A stretch of 64,000 nucleotides of DNA from Hyphomonadaceae bacterium TMED5. Its GTDB lineage: Bacteria > Pseudomonadota > Alphaproteobacteria > Caulobacterales > Hyphomonadaceae. Below, in pieces: positions 34,018 through 42,886 of this stretch (positions are counted from its first letter, which is position 1; every line of letters begins with the position of its first letter). A program made the position numbers and the translations under genes. The notes beneath the pieces are model-generated. The model did no database searches. It saw nothing but the letters and a program-made list of their open reading frames with translations, and had not been told where the DNA came from. The stretch is from the NCBI GenBank assembly GCA_002173095.1, contig NHBK01000017.1, positions 55,479-119,478 on the forward strand, read 5' to 3'.

Positions 34018-36228
34018 CTAACCTTCAATTTTTGTAAAATCCGCGACCTGACCGAGAACGGATCTGATTTGTGAAAGCAGATACAATCTGTTGTGACGCA
34101 CTGCAACATCGTCTGCATTCACCATCGTCTGATCGAAGAAGGAATCGATCGGTCCACGTAGTTTACTCATTGCACTCAATGCTGCCTCAAAGTCTTCCGC
34201 TTTCAGTGCAGCACTCACTTCAATCTCGCCATCTTTGAGGGCCTCGTACAAGGCTTGCTCTTCTTTTTCTGCGAGAAGTTCTGTTTTGACCAATCCTTGG
34301 TAGGTAGTGCTGTCTTTTTTCTCTTCTGCCTTGAGAATATTCACCGCGCGCTTGTACCCGGCCAGCAGGTTCGCGCCATCATCGGTGTTCAGGAAGTCAG
34401 AGAGCGCGTCCACGCGCTTGGTGACCAGCACCAGGTCATCCTCACCGAGTGCAAAAACTGCATCAATGAGGTCAAATCGTTTGCCCGCATCGCGCAGATA
34501 CTGCTTCAGGCGATCTGCGAAGAAGGACAAAAGGTCTTGAGCAATAGCATAGCTCGACTCATTCGTTTGCTTACTGAACTCAATCGCAGCTTCGGGACCA
34601 AGATGAGATTCCACAAGGCTAGAGAATTCGGCTTCCAATTCGAATTTACTAAACAACGGCTGGAGCTTTTCTAGGGACTCAACCGTTTCAGCCAGATTGA
34701 CTAAAGGTACAATTCTTCCAAGCAAAATCGCCATCGGCATAGTAAGCTTCAAGCGAATTTCTTTTTCCAGAATAGTCCGCACCACGCCGAGCGCTGCACG
34801 GCGGAGCGCAAATGGGTCTTTCGAACCTGTTGGTTTTTCATCAATTGCCCAGAAGCCAACCAGCGTGTCGAGCTTGTCTGCCAGCGCGACCGCGATGGAA
34901 ACAGGTTCTGTCGGGAAGGCATCTGCCGGGCCTTGCGGCTTGTAATGGTCGCGAATGGCATTTGCGACACCCTCAGGCTCGCCCTGTTTCAGCGCATAAT
35001 AGCGGCCCATCACGCCCTGAAGCTCAGGGAATTCATAAACCATCTCTGACACAAGGTCAGACTTGGACAGACGCGCAGCGCGCTCAGCCAGTGCCGGGTC
35101 TGCGCCAACTTTCGGCGCAAGTTCTCTCGCAAGCGCAGCAACACGCTCAACTTTATCGGCAATCGTGCCGAGCTCTTTCTTGAAATCAATGGTCGAAAGC
35201 TTCTTGCCCATCTCTTCAAGCGGCGTCGCCAGATCATTGTCCCAGAAGAAGCGGCCATCATTCAGACGTGCAGACAGAACGCGGGAATTACCCTGCGCAA
35301 TTTTCACGCCACCGTCTTTCGCAGCAATGTTGGCAACGACCACAAAGTTTGGCGCCAGCTTTCCGGTTTTCGGATCACGCACAGCAAAGTATTTCTGGTG
35401 CACTCGCATGGAGAGCTGAATGACTTCTTCCGGCAGATCGAGGAATGCCGGGTCCATTTCACCCAGCAGCACGACCGGCCATTCGGCAAGGCCCGTCACC
35501 TCTTCCAGAAGCCCGATGTCTTCCACAAGCTCCAGGCCTGCATCCGCGCAGACCTTTTGAGCATCGGCATGGATTTTAGCGCGGCGCGCATCGCGAGAGA
35601 GCATGACATGGCCCTCACCTTCCAGCGCAGCTTTGTAAGCCTCCGCTGTTGCGACTTTAAACGGACCACGTCCATGAACGCGATGGCCTTCAGTCTCATC
35701 GCCAGATGACAGGCCTTCCAGTTCAAACGGCACAACCGCGCCGCCCAAAGTGCAGACAATACGCTGCAGCGGGCGAACCCAACGCAGATCGCCCGTGCCC
35801 CAGCGCATGGATTTCGGCCAGTGAAAGCCTTTGATGATGGCTGGAATAGCCTCAGCGATGATATCCGTCGCTGCACGGCCCGGTGTTTCGATAATGGCGA
35901 CGTAAAAATCGCCCTTTTTCGGGTCAGAGCGAACTTCAGCCTGATCGATAGAGGCCAGACCTGCGCCCCGCATAAAGCCTTCAACGGCTTTTTCGGGTGC
36001 ACCGACTTTCGGGCCCTTGCGCTCTTCGCGTACATCCTCTGATTTCTCAGCGACATCATCGATAATGACCGTGAGACGGCGTGGGCCGCTCAGCGTTTCA
36101 ACATTACCAAAACCCAGTCCGGCATCGCCAAGCGCTTTGGTCAGCGCGGCGCCGAGATCGGATTGGGCTTTCGCCTGCATGCGGGCGGGAATTTCTTCGC
36201 AAAAGAGTTCGAGCAGAAGCTGTGGCAT
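34018..36228 (-). CDS. glyS: Glycyl-tRNA synthetase beta subunit
   Basis: Partner of GlyQ in the alpha2-beta2 enzyme. 736 aa. Typical parts: MPQLLLELFCEEIPARMQ at the start, ETEGHRVHGRGPF, VHQKYFAVRD, NDGRFFWDNDL, and KDPFALRRAALGVVRTI. The C-terminal third is compositionally different: 34561-34740 counts 80 G+C in 180 (44%), against 38 of 60 (63%) at 34861-34920, which suggests a recombined segment. The glyQ gene is 2.6 kb upstream on the same strand, separated by other genes. Confidence 0.96.
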   Translation of the reverse strand: MPQLLLELFCEEIPARMQAKAQSDLGAALTKALGDAGLGFGNVETLSGPRRLTVIIDDVAEKSEDVREERKGPKVGAPEKAVEGFMRGAGLASIDQAEVRSDPKKGDFYVAIIETPGRAATDIIAEAIPAIIKGFHWPKSMRWGTGDLRWVRPLQRIVCTLGGAVVPFELEGLSSGDETEGHRVHGRGPFKVATAEAYKAALEGEGHVMLSRDARRAKIHADAQKVCADAGLELVEDIGLLEEVTGLAEWPVVLLGEMDPAFLDLPEEVIQLSMRVHQKYFAVRDPKTGKLAPNFVVVANIAAKDGGVKIAQGNSRVLSARLNDGRFFWDNDLATPLEEMGKKLSTIDFKKELGTIADKVERVAALARELAPKVGADPALAERAARLSKSDLVSEMVYEFPELQGVMGRYYALKQGEPEGVANAIRDHYKPQGPADAFPTEPVSIAVALADKLDTLVGFWAIDEKPTGSKDPFALRRAALGVVRTILEKEIRLKLTMPMAILLGRIVPLVNLAETVESLEKLQPLFSKFELEAEFSSLVESHLGPEAAIEFSKQTNESSYAIAQDLLSFFADRLKQYLRDAGKRFDLIDAVFALGEDDLVLVTKRVDALSDFLNTDDGANLLAGYKRAVNILKAEEKKDSTTYQGLVKTELLAEKEEQALYEALKDGEIEVSAALKAEDFEAALSAMSKLRGPIDSFFDQTMVNADDVAVRHNRLYLLSQIRSVLGQVADFTKIEG

Positions 36229-36384
36229 TGAACCGTGTGTCTTTGAAACAATTTAGTCCCGGATTAGCGCCTCACTAGAGAATTGCAATGCATAGATTTC
36301 ACGCAAGGGCCAAAGGACAGAAGTTTCATGCCAGAAACACAATTTCTACTCCAGTTCTGCGAAAAGAAATTCCTGCTTTTTCCT

Positions 36385-36409
36385 GAAACCTTATCCGGTC
36401 CCGGACGTT
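36385..36409 (+). promoter_or_regulatory. Possible EcfG-type stress promoter
   Basis: GAAAC, 16 bases, CGTT. This is one mismatch from the GGAAC-N16/17-CGTT pattern of the alphaproteobacterial general-stress sigma factor. It lies 55 bp before the 53-aa gene. Confidence 0.4.
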
Positions 36410-36463
36410 CTCTAACAAGATGCTCAGAGCGCTTCACGCGCCAGAATGAGGAAAGGAAAAGTC

Positions 36464-36625
36464 ATGACGAAGACTAAAGAGAAAACGTATGACGAAAAAA
36501 ACGAGACCTCAGAGATTGATCCCGCCCATGAGGACAAACTGAAAGATCCGAAGAAGGAGTGGGATATGGTGGATGAGGAAGGTGACGAATCCTTCCCGGC
36601 CAGTGACCCACCAGCAAATTACTGA
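36464..36625 (+). CDS. 53-aa acidic protein with SFPASDPP end
   Basis: Reads MTKTKEKTYDEKNETSEIDP and ends DESFPASDPPANY. It is very polar, without membrane span, and likely disordered. The ending matches a group of short proteins with a (D/E)SFPASDPP tail that I know from alphaproteobacteria, without settled role. AGGAAAGG precedes the ATG and a hairpin follows. A stress-type promoter motif lies upstream. Confidence 0.75.
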   Translation: MTKTKEKTYDEKNETSEIDPAHEDKLKDPKKEWDMVDEEGDESFPASDPPANY

Positions 36626-36631
36626 TGTTCA

Positions 36632-36656
36632 CAGCCGGGCTTGTCCTGGCTGTTTT
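36632..36656 (+). terminator. Terminator after the 53-aa gene
   Basis: AGCCGGG and TCCTGGCT pair around CTTG (one mismatch), followed by GTTTTC. Confidence 0.6.
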
Positions 36657-36778
36657 CATTCAGCCCTTCATTTCTCGCTCCAGCGTGGTCTCCCGCCACA
36701 CAGCTGCGCTCTGGCATTGAAATCATAAGGGGCGCTCTTTAGCATTGTCTCTGGACGTATATTCTTCTGGGGACATTT

Positions 36779-37594
36779 ATGAATTCACTGATCCGATCTA
36801 TTTCAATCGTCGTCGCATCTGGCGCAGCCATGGTTATGGGCGCACATGCTGACACGACCGTTCGAACAGCATGCGAAGCTGACAGCGCAAATGGCTTTTT
36901 CAACTGCGATTGTATTGAGGCCCATTTCACAACAGCCTCTGACGGACTGAACGCAGAACAGAGTTCTGCACTTGCCGACCTTTTTGCCAGCACAATGAGC
37001 GACAGCGAGGCTGCTCGCCGCTTTGCCACGGCAGACCCGACCGTCATGATGTCTCTTCCGCTTGATGCGGCGGCCAATGCTGCCGAGGCGTGTACATCCG
37101 ATCAATTTGAACAAACCGTCAGCGAAGGCGAAGCGGAAATGGCAGACCTTCACGCGCAAGCTGACGCCGCTGAAGAGGCTGAGGCCGCGCGCGTAGCAGC
37201 GCTTGGAACGGCGCCTGCGCCCCGCGAAGTTACTGACCCGGCTTATGCGTCTCCACTAGCTGGTGCCGATGGGATTCGCGCGGCATCAGAGTTTCGCGAT
37301 GTGGTCATTGCCGAATGCATGAACTTCGGAAACTCACCGGGCTATTGTGGCTGCCATGCCGATGAAACGGCGAAGCATATGACAGCTCAACAGCGCCGGG
37401 CGTATCTCGTCTCAACTCAGATCAACCAACGCGCCTTCGATGGCGAAGTGGAATGGGATGAGGTTGATGAAATCACCGCTTCAGAATTAGGGGCGAGCCA
37501 GGACGAGGTCAGCACCTATCGCGCAGAATGGAATGCCATGGTTCAGTCAGAACCGTATCTGAACATTACCTATATGTGTCAGGCCTACCGCTAA
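36779..37594 (+). CDS. Secreted protein with two CxC motifs
   Basis: 271 aa, signal peptide to about residue 24 (ending AHA). Two similar units: FFNCDCIEAHFTTASDGLNA with following helix, and GYCGCHADETAKHMTAQQRR with following helix. Each also has a second-shell Cys before it (TACEAD, IAECMNF) and one after it (EACTSD, YMCQAY), so the protein seems to be a tandem repeat of a four-Cys domain separated by an Ala/Glu-rich coil. Could bind metal or form disulfides. Family unknown to me. Confidence 0.7.
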   Translation: MNSLIRSISIVVASGAAMVMGAHADTTVRTACEADSANGFFNCDCIEAHFTTASDGLNAEQSSALADLFASTMSDSEAARRFATADPTVMMSLPLDAAANAAEACTSDQFEQTVSEGEAEMADLHAQADAAEEAEAARVAALGTAPAPREVTDPAYASPLAGADGIRAASEFRDVVIAECMNFGNSPGYCGCHADETAKHMTAQQRRAYLVSTQINQRAFDGEVEWDEVDEITASELGASQDEVSTYRAEWNAMVQSEPYLNITYMCQAYR

Positions 37595-37607
37595 GCTCAG
37601 AAGAACG

Positions 37608-37637
37608 AAAAAGCCCGCCATATGAGCGGGCTTTTTT
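37608..37637. terminator. Bidirectional terminator
   Basis: AAAAAGCCCGC and GCGGGCTTTTTT pair around a short loop, between two convergent genes. Confidence 0.9.
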
Positions 37638-37643
37638 AATGCG

Positions 37644-38333
37644 CTAGTTGGCGGCGCAGTATTCAGATTCTTCTGTTATCGTGTCTGCGAGCGAAGACAT
37701 ACCGATATGCTGGCGCCGCGCATCGAGATTGGCCTGATCTTCCACTGGCGCGATTTCCCAGCGCCCATTCATGCACTGGCCCTGTGTGCCCCAACGCTGG
37801 GCCTCACCATTGGTGACCATCACATCGTCATAAAAGAAGGCGAAAGTGTACGGATTGATGATCTCATCCCTCGCAAGCGGCTCAAATGCTGTGAGCGATG
37901 CTCTGCGGAAGGCTTCGTCAGGCGATTCGATGACAATATCGAAGGCCAGCCCCATCACATAACTGCCCGCCTGGGAGAGCCCGTCCCAGCCATATTGCTG
38001 GACTTTGGATTTCAGCTCATTCGAGGCGCGTTCAGCAGCGGACGCAAAAACCGGGTCAATCGCCGTAAGGAATTGCTCCCGGTCTTCCGCCGTCATTTGC
38101 TCCTGTCCCATCATGTCCGACACGATGACAGACGGATATTGAGACCGCATATGAATGCGCGCGATATCTTCAGCCAATTGAAGGCGCGACTGATAACGGG
38201 AATTGAACTCGCTCGTCAGCCAGCTGGCATTTGAGCTCATGGTCGCATTCTGCGCCATGACGGGCGCAGCGAAGCCGAGAATGGCCGTCGCCATTGTTCC
38301 GGCCAGAAGAGACGCAATCTGGGTTTTGTTCAC
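37644..38333 (-). CDS. Secreted protein of unknown function
   Basis: 229 aa with a signal peptide (MNKTQIASLLAGTMATAILG then FAAPVMAQ). The mature part is mainly helical, with LQLAEDIARIHMRSQYPSVI and VFASAAERASNELKSKV, and a late Cys pair (GQCMNG, SEYCAAN). Convergent with the CxC protein gene. It starts 92 bp downstream of arfB's end on the same strand. I do not recognise it. Confidence 0.7.
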   Translation of the reverse strand: MNKTQIASLLAGTMATAILGFAAPVMAQNATMSSNASWLTSEFNSRYQSRLQLAEDIARIHMRSQYPSVIVSDMMGQEQMTAEDREQFLTAIDPVFASAAERASNELKSKVQQYGWDGLSQAGSYVMGLAFDIVIESPDEAFRRASLTAFEPLARDEIINPYTFAFFYDDVMVTNGEAQRWGTQGQCMNGRWEIAPVEDQANLDARRQHIGMSSLADTITEESEYCAAN

Positions 38334-38425
38334 GGGAAAACTCCGTTCGAAATCTGCTTTGATAAGCGACTATCTCACGGCGCATCTGAATGCCGGGCAA
38401 CGGCGCGAAACTTTATGCAGCTGGC

Positions 38426-38851
38426 CTATTCATGGCCCGGATCCACCTTGCCCCGCATGGATTTGATGGAGCCGCGATGGGTCTTCTGATCCATGCGCTT
38501 ACGCTGACTGGATTTGGATGGTTTTGTCGGGATGCGCCTCTTGGGCACAATCAAGGCCTGCTGGATCATCTCCGCAAGGCGCTCGCGCGCGATCTCCCGG
38601 TTGCGCGCCTGACTGCGCGTGTCCTGCACCTGAAGCAGAACAGCGCCGTCACTGGTCCATTTGCGACCGGCAATGCGCTTCAGGCGTCTTTTGACGGGAT
38701 CTGGCAGATTGGGGCTACGTTCTGCCTCAAAGCGCAATTCAACAGCGGTGGCGACCTTATTTACATTCTGACCACCGGGCCCTGAAGACGTCGTAAAACT
38801 CTCCGTCAGCTCCCAGTCCTGAATCTGTATCTGGTCAGTGATGTGGATCAA
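38426..38851 (-). CDS. arfB: ArfB-type ribosome rescue hydrolase
   Basis: Frees stalled ribosomes by hydrolysing peptidyl-tRNA without a stop codon. 141 aa, about the usual length. The GGQ loop is in SSGPGGQNVNKVAT (near residue 28), and the C-terminal tail (RRIPTKPSKSSQRKRMDQKT) is basic, as needed for binding the mRNA channel. Class 1 release-factor codon-recognition domains are absent. It starts 11 bp after the glyQ stop. Confidence 0.9.
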   Translation of the reverse strand: MIHITDQIQIQDWELTESFTTSSGPGGQNVNKVATAVELRFEAERSPNLPDPVKRRLKRIAGRKWTSDGAVLLQVQDTRSQARNREIARERLAEMIQQALIVPKRRIPTKPSKSSQRKRMDQKTHRGSIKSMRGKVDPGHE

Positions 38852-38862
38852 AATCTATCCGA

Positions 38863-39759
38863 TCAGGCCGCGCGCTCTTCTTCCTGTTTCGCCCAAAGCT
38901 CAGCTGCACCACGCGCAAGATCGCGAACGCGGCCGATATAGGCCTGACGTTCGGTCGGCGAAATCGCGCCGCGTGCATCAATCAGGTTGAAGGTGTGAGA
39001 CGCTTTCAGCGCATAGTCATAAGCTGGCAGCGGCTTGCCCGCCTCGCGCAATTCTTTGGACTGCATTTCACAATCCTCAAACCAACGCTTCAGCATGTCC
39101 ACATTGGAATGCTCGAAATTGAACGCAGATTGCTGACGCTCATTTTCAAGGAACACATCGCCATAGGTGAGCGGGTTTGGGCTATCCGGCGCGTTGAACG
39201 GCATGTCGTATACATTGTCGACGCCGAACACATACATGGCCAGACGTTCCAGACCATAAGTCAGCTCACCAGAAACCGGGCGAACATCAAGGCCGCCAAC
39301 CTGCTGGAAATAGGTAAACTGGCTGACTTCCATACCATCGCACCAGACTTCCCATCCAAGCCCCCATGCACCGACTGTCGGGTTTTCCCAGTCATCCTCA
39401 ACAAAGCGAATGTCGTGAATTTCCGGGTCGATGCCGATGGCATAAAGGCTCTCCAGATAGAGATCCTGAATGTTGATCGGGTTCGGCTTCAGAATGACCT
39501 GGAACTGGTAATAATGGCCAAGGCGGTTGGGGTTCTCACCATAGCGCGCATCGGCGGGACGGCGCGACGGCTGAACATAGGCCGCGTTCCAGTTTTTAGG
39601 GCCAAGCGCACGAAGAACGGTCGCCGGATGCAGCGTACCTGCACCCACTTCCATATCGTATGGCTGCAGAATAGCGCAGCCTTTCTCCGCCCAGTAGGCC
39701 TGAAGCGTGAGAATGATGTCCTGGAAGCTTTTTGGTTTTTCAGCGGCGACAATTGCCAT
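38863..39759 (-). CDS. glyQ: Glycyl-tRNA synthetase alpha subunit
   Basis: Catalytic subunit of tetrameric GlyRS. 298 aa. Seen: [76 protein letters not shown] and [15 protein letters not shown] start at [10 protein letters not shown] (39759), with AAAGGG upstream; the frame runs 19 codons further but without family match. arfB follows immediately. Confidence 0.96.
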   Translation of the reverse strand: MAIVAAEKPKSFQDIILTLQAYWAEKGCAILQPYDMEVGAGTLHPATVLRALGPKNWNAAYVQPSRRPADARYGENPNRLGHYYQFQVILKPNPINIQDLYLESLYAIGIDPEIHDIRFVEDDWENPTVGAWGLGWEVWCDGMEVSQFTYFQQVGGLDVRPVSGELTYGLERLAMYVFGVDNVYDMPFNAPDSPNPLTYGDVFLENERQQSAFNFEHSNVDMLKRWFEDCEMQSKELREAGKPLPAYDYALKASHTFNLIDARGAISPTERQAYIGRVRDLARGAAELWAKQEEERAA

Positions 39760-39985
39760 GGACGAGGCCCTTTCAGAATTCGCGCGGAAGCTAGCCGCAA
39801 GTTCTGCCCGAAACAAGTATGTAAGCAGGGTAAATTCCGGGAGCCGGAATGTGCTCCGGATTCGACGGATGCACCGTGATATAGGCGAGCTGGAGCCTCA
39901 GCATTAAGCATAGCGGCATGGAATTGTCGCAATACTCACCATGTTTTTGTGATTATTCGGCGCCAAACTTGCGCGAGAACAAATT

Positions 39986-40015
39986 TGCCCCGCAATGAAG
40001 TGATGTCGCGGGGCA
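39986..40015. other. Hairpin in the glyQ/aminotransferase divergent gap
   Basis: TGCCCCGC and GCGGGGCA pair perfectly around 14 bases. It is in the 305-bp gap (39760-40064) between divergent genes, 50 bp before the aminotransferase start. I see nothing else definite in this gap. Confidence 0.45.
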
Positions 40016-40064
40016 TATTCTGTCTGGGTTGAATATTGCCCGCGCGCATTTGCAGGGAATAATC

Positions 40065-41228
40065 ATGTCAGACCTCATCCACGCGGACTCTCCGCTAATT
40101 TCACGTCGCCACTGGCTTAAACTCGCAGGCGTGGGCGCCGGCGCAGCTGGTCTCGGACTGCTTTCGGGGTGCTCGCAGTCAGAAGCTGTTGCAGATACCG
40201 CCGAAGCTGCACCGGACACGAGCGGCATTGCCATCATGTCTTCCAACGAGAACCCGTTTGGCCCATCGCCTATGGCTATGGAAGCCATGCGTGCTGAAGT
40301 TGGCAATATCTATCGCTATTCTGGCCCTAGCCTGGTGGAGCTGGGCGAGTACATCGCTGCACGCGAAGGCGTTGCGCCGGAACAAGTTCTCATCACGAAC
40401 GGTTCTACGCCGCTTCTGGCTGCCTTCTCTCAGTGGGCATTCATGAATGACAAAACCATTCTGACATCTGCGGTTACGTATGAAGGCGTTCCGCGCGTTG
40501 CTGAAGCCTATGGCGCAAACGTCATCTACACGCCGCTGACGCCAGATCTCGGCTACGATATGGAAGCCATTGCAGCTCAGGTTGCGCCGGGCATGGCGGT
40601 TTACCTCTGCAACCCAAACAACCCAACTGGCCGCACAATTGATCCTGCGGTTCTGGATGCGTTTGTTGATACTGTCTCTCAGACCAACCCGATCTTCATC
40701 GACGAAGCTTATCTCGACATGGCTGAAGACTATCCAGCTGGCGTTATGACGAAATACGTTGAGATGGGTCGCCCGGTTGTTGTGGCGCGCACCTTCTCCA
40801 AAATCTACGGCATGGCGGGTCAGCGTATTGGTTACGCCCTCATGCCTGCTGACATGGCAATGGAATGGCGCGGCTATGGTCACCTTTCAAGCGTGAACCA
40901 ACTCGGCATCGTTGCAGCGCGTGCGTCTCTCGAAGACACCGCTCACTTCGAAGAAATGCGCCTAAAAACGAAAGCTGGTCGCGATCGCCTGATCGCTATG
41001 GCTGCTGATCTTGGTCGCCCGATCGCACCAAGTCCGCAGGGTAGCTTCATCTTCATGGATGTCGGCATGAGCAATGCTGAATTCGCCCGTCAGATGATGG
41101 ATCGCGGCGTGCGCGTTGTCGGCAATCGCTGGACAGCCATGCCGGAATGGACACGCATCTGCGTAGGTCTCGATCATGAGATTGATCGCTGCCATGAGGC
41201 CGCTGCGGAAATTCTCTCGTCCATCTGA
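40065..41228 (+). CDS. Tat-exported HisC-like aminotransferase lipoprotein
   Basis: 387 aa. The N-terminus has a twin-arginine signal SRRHWLKLAG (residues 13-22) and then a lipobox LSGC with Cys36, so it should be exported folded and anchored as a lipoprotein. The rest is a class I/II PLP aminotransferase close to histidinol-phosphate aminotransferase: SSNENPFGPSPMA, CNPNNPTGR, DEAYLDM, and the PLP lysine in ARTFSKIYGMAGQRIGY (Lys246). Export of such an enzyme is not expected for histidine synthesis. Start at 40065, GCAGGGAA upstream. Monocistronic. Confidence 0.85.
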   Translation: MSDLIHADSPLISRRHWLKLAGVGAGAAGLGLLSGCSQSEAVADTAEAAPDTSGIAIMSSNENPFGPSPMAMEAMRAEVGNIYRYSGPSLVELGEYIAAREGVAPEQVLITNGSTPLLAAFSQWAFMNDKTILTSAVTYEGVPRVAEAYGANVIYTPLTPDLGYDMEAIAAQVAPGMAVYLCNPNNPTGRTIDPAVLDAFVDTVSQTNPIFIDEAYLDMAEDYPAGVMTKYVEMGRPVVVARTFSKIYGMAGQRIGYALMPADMAMEWRGYGHLSSVNQLGIVAARASLEDTAHFEEMRLKTKAGRDRLIAMAADLGRPIAPSPQGSFIFMDVGMSNAEFARQMMDRGVRVVGNRWTAMPEWTRICVGLDHEIDRCHEAAAEILSSI

Positions 41229-41250
41229 TCGCGGACAGCATAAAATGAAG

Positions 41251-41279
41251 AAAGCGGGCCAGATGGTCCGCTTTTTTTT
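41251..41279. terminator. Bidirectional terminator after the aminotransferase
   Basis: AAAGCGGGCC and GGTCCGCTTT pair around AGAT, followed by TTTTT. The stop of the short minus-strand gene lies in its T-run. Confidence 0.9.
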
Positions 41280-41403
41280 ATCGGTCGAGCGATTTCAATG
41301 AGCCGCCGAAAAACAGCCGATAGACACGCGGATGACCAAGAGCGGCAATCAGAAGGCCAAAGACCAGCCCCATCATGAGCAGCATGGCAAAGATGATCTG
41401 CAT
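41278..41403 (-). CDS. 41-aa single-span membrane protein
   Basis: Reads MQIIFAMLLMMGLVFGLLIA then ALGHPRVYRLFFGGSLKSLDR. A GGGAGG ribosome site lies seven bases before the ATG, the N-terminal half is one membrane span, and the tail is basic. It is convergent with the aminotransferase gene and shares its terminator. No family recognised. Confidence 0.65.
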   Translation of the reverse strand: MQIIFAMLLMMGLVFGLLIAALGHPRVYRLFFGGSLKSLDR

Positions 41404-41475
41404 ATGGAGGCCTCCCTATGACGTATCTACGATAAAATCAGATCATCCTAAATCGGTCAGAATAAGGCAGGCGCC

Positions 41476-42105
41476 TTATGCCTCTTCAGTCAGGCCGCGT
41501 TTCAGAATGTGATAGAAAATCGGAATACCGCCGACTAGCCAGCCAAAAAGCGCGCCGGAGGAATTTGCCATCAGATCGTCCACATCAAATACCCGATACG
41601 GGCATGGAGCGATGAACCAGATGCCCGTTAATTGCGTCAGTTCCAGAAACAGCGAAAAGCCGATGCCCAGAAGCAGGACTTGCCACCAATTCACACGCCA
41701 CAGCGCGCGAAGGAGAAACCCTGCAGGCGCGAGCATCAGAAAATTCAGTCCAACCTGCCAGAGCTGGCGATTGCCCAAAGTCGTGCCCAGAGACAGCCCA
41801 CCATTCCACTTCACATAATTGATAATGCTCTGCATGGAATTGAACGGCTCGAGCCGCACGAGGGCAAAATATCTCGCACGTTGCTCACAGTATGCTCCGG
41901 TAAAATCTGGAAGAGGCAGAACCGTCAACAAAGTCGCAGTGAAGACCGCAAAACCGAAAGCCAACAGAAACGCAGAACGATATCGCCGCGTCTCACCCGT
42001 TCGTTTCTTATAAATGTAAAACAGCGCTGGCAGCAGAATCAGAAAAACGAGCGGAAACAGGAGCACGGCAAACTGAATCGTCTCTAGATAGCCGCGCATA
42101 AACAC
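41476..42105 (-). CDS. VanZ-like family membrane protein
   Basis: 209 aa with about five hydrophobic segments. The VanZ-like region has LNFLMLAPAGFLLRALWR, then GFSLFLELTQLTG and YRVFDVDDLMANSSGALFGW. VanZ-like proteins confer low teicoplanin resistance in some Firmicutes, but in most bacteria the role is unknown. It stands alone between two minus-strand genes. Confidence 0.8.
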   Translation of the reverse strand: MFMRGYLETIQFAVLLFPLVFLILLPALFYIYKKRTGETRRYRSAFLLAFGFAVFTATLLTVLPLPDFTGAYCEQRARYFALVRLEPFNSMQSIINYVKWNGGLSLGTTLGNRQLWQVGLNFLMLAPAGFLLRALWRVNWWQVLLLGIGFSLFLELTQLTGIWFIAPCPYRVFDVDDLMANSSGALFGWLVGGIPIFYHILKRGLTEEA

Positions 42106-42148
42106 CCCACTTCAATCAATTGAGACTAACCAGCCTCATTCGAGCGGC

Positions 42149-42886
42149 TCAATGCCAGTCGAGCGCTGCACCTGCAAGAATATCAGCGGCTCTTGAAGTA
42201 TAGGCAGGATCGCCCTTCGCCTGATGCATGATCAGGCCCTCATGAAGCACGGTCTCGCCACGGCGTAAGCCTTTGCGGCCGGTCACAATCACCCGTTTTG
42301 CAGGCTCACCAGGTGCAGAGCGAATCGGCAGAATTTCAATCTGCCCTGCCCGGCTGATGAGATAAGCCAGAATTTCACCCAGCTCACCGGCCCTGTGAAC
42401 CAATGTGATGCGCCCCTTCGGTTTGGTCACAAACAACATGGCTTTCAGCCAGTCTTTCAGAGGCACTTCCGCCATATAGGCGTGAGTACGCCCTTCATGC
42501 ACAGTCTGGATTTTTCCCGGCTCAAAATAGGGCGGGTTGGACATGACCTGATCGAAGCGATTTTCCCAGTCAGCAGGAATGTCCGACACATCCTGAGAGG
42601 CAATCTCTACCCGGTCAGAAAACCCGTTTTCTTCAACGCCGCGCTGTGCCAGCGGCAGCATGGTCTCATCCCGCTCAAGCCCGGTGAATCGGCTCTCACT
42701 CAATCGCCATGCGGCAGGGAAAAGCGCTCCGCCCGCTCCGCAGCCTATATCCAGAACATGCTGGCCCGGCTTCTCAGACAAGCTCGCCGCAAGCAGGATG
42801 GCATCGAGGCCCGCGCGGTATCCCTTCTCGGGCTGGAATATCCGGACCTGCTCATTCAGGAGCCAGTCTTCGGTGACATTACTCAT
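42149..42886 (-). CDS. TrmN6-like tRNA adenine-N6 methyltransferase
   Basis: 245 aa. The SAM motif VLDIGCGAGGALFPAAWRL (near residue 45) and the N6-adenine motif NPPYFEP (near 115) place it with TrmN6 (tRNA1-Val A37) type enzymes; FQPEKGYRAGLDAILLAA before the domain is also typical. ATG at 42886 overlaps the end of the DUF2007 gene by eight bases. Confidence 0.85.
   Translation of the reverse strand: MSNVTEDWLLNEQVRIFQPEKGYRAGLDAILLAASLSEKPGQHVLDIGCGAGGALFPAAWRLSESRFTGLERDETMLPLAQRGVEENGFSDRVEIASQDVSDIPADWENRFDQVMSNPPYFEPGKIQTVHEGRTHAYMAEVPLKDWLKAMLFVTKPKGRITLVHRAGELGEILAYLISRAGQIEILPIRSAPGEPAKRVIVTGRKGLRRGETVLHEGLIMHQAKGDPAYTSRAADILAGAALDWH

Noticed and set aside
38995..39879. 294-aa plus-strand ORF opposite glyQ
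   Set aside because: Mirror frame of a well-supported gene; no ribosome site or family match.
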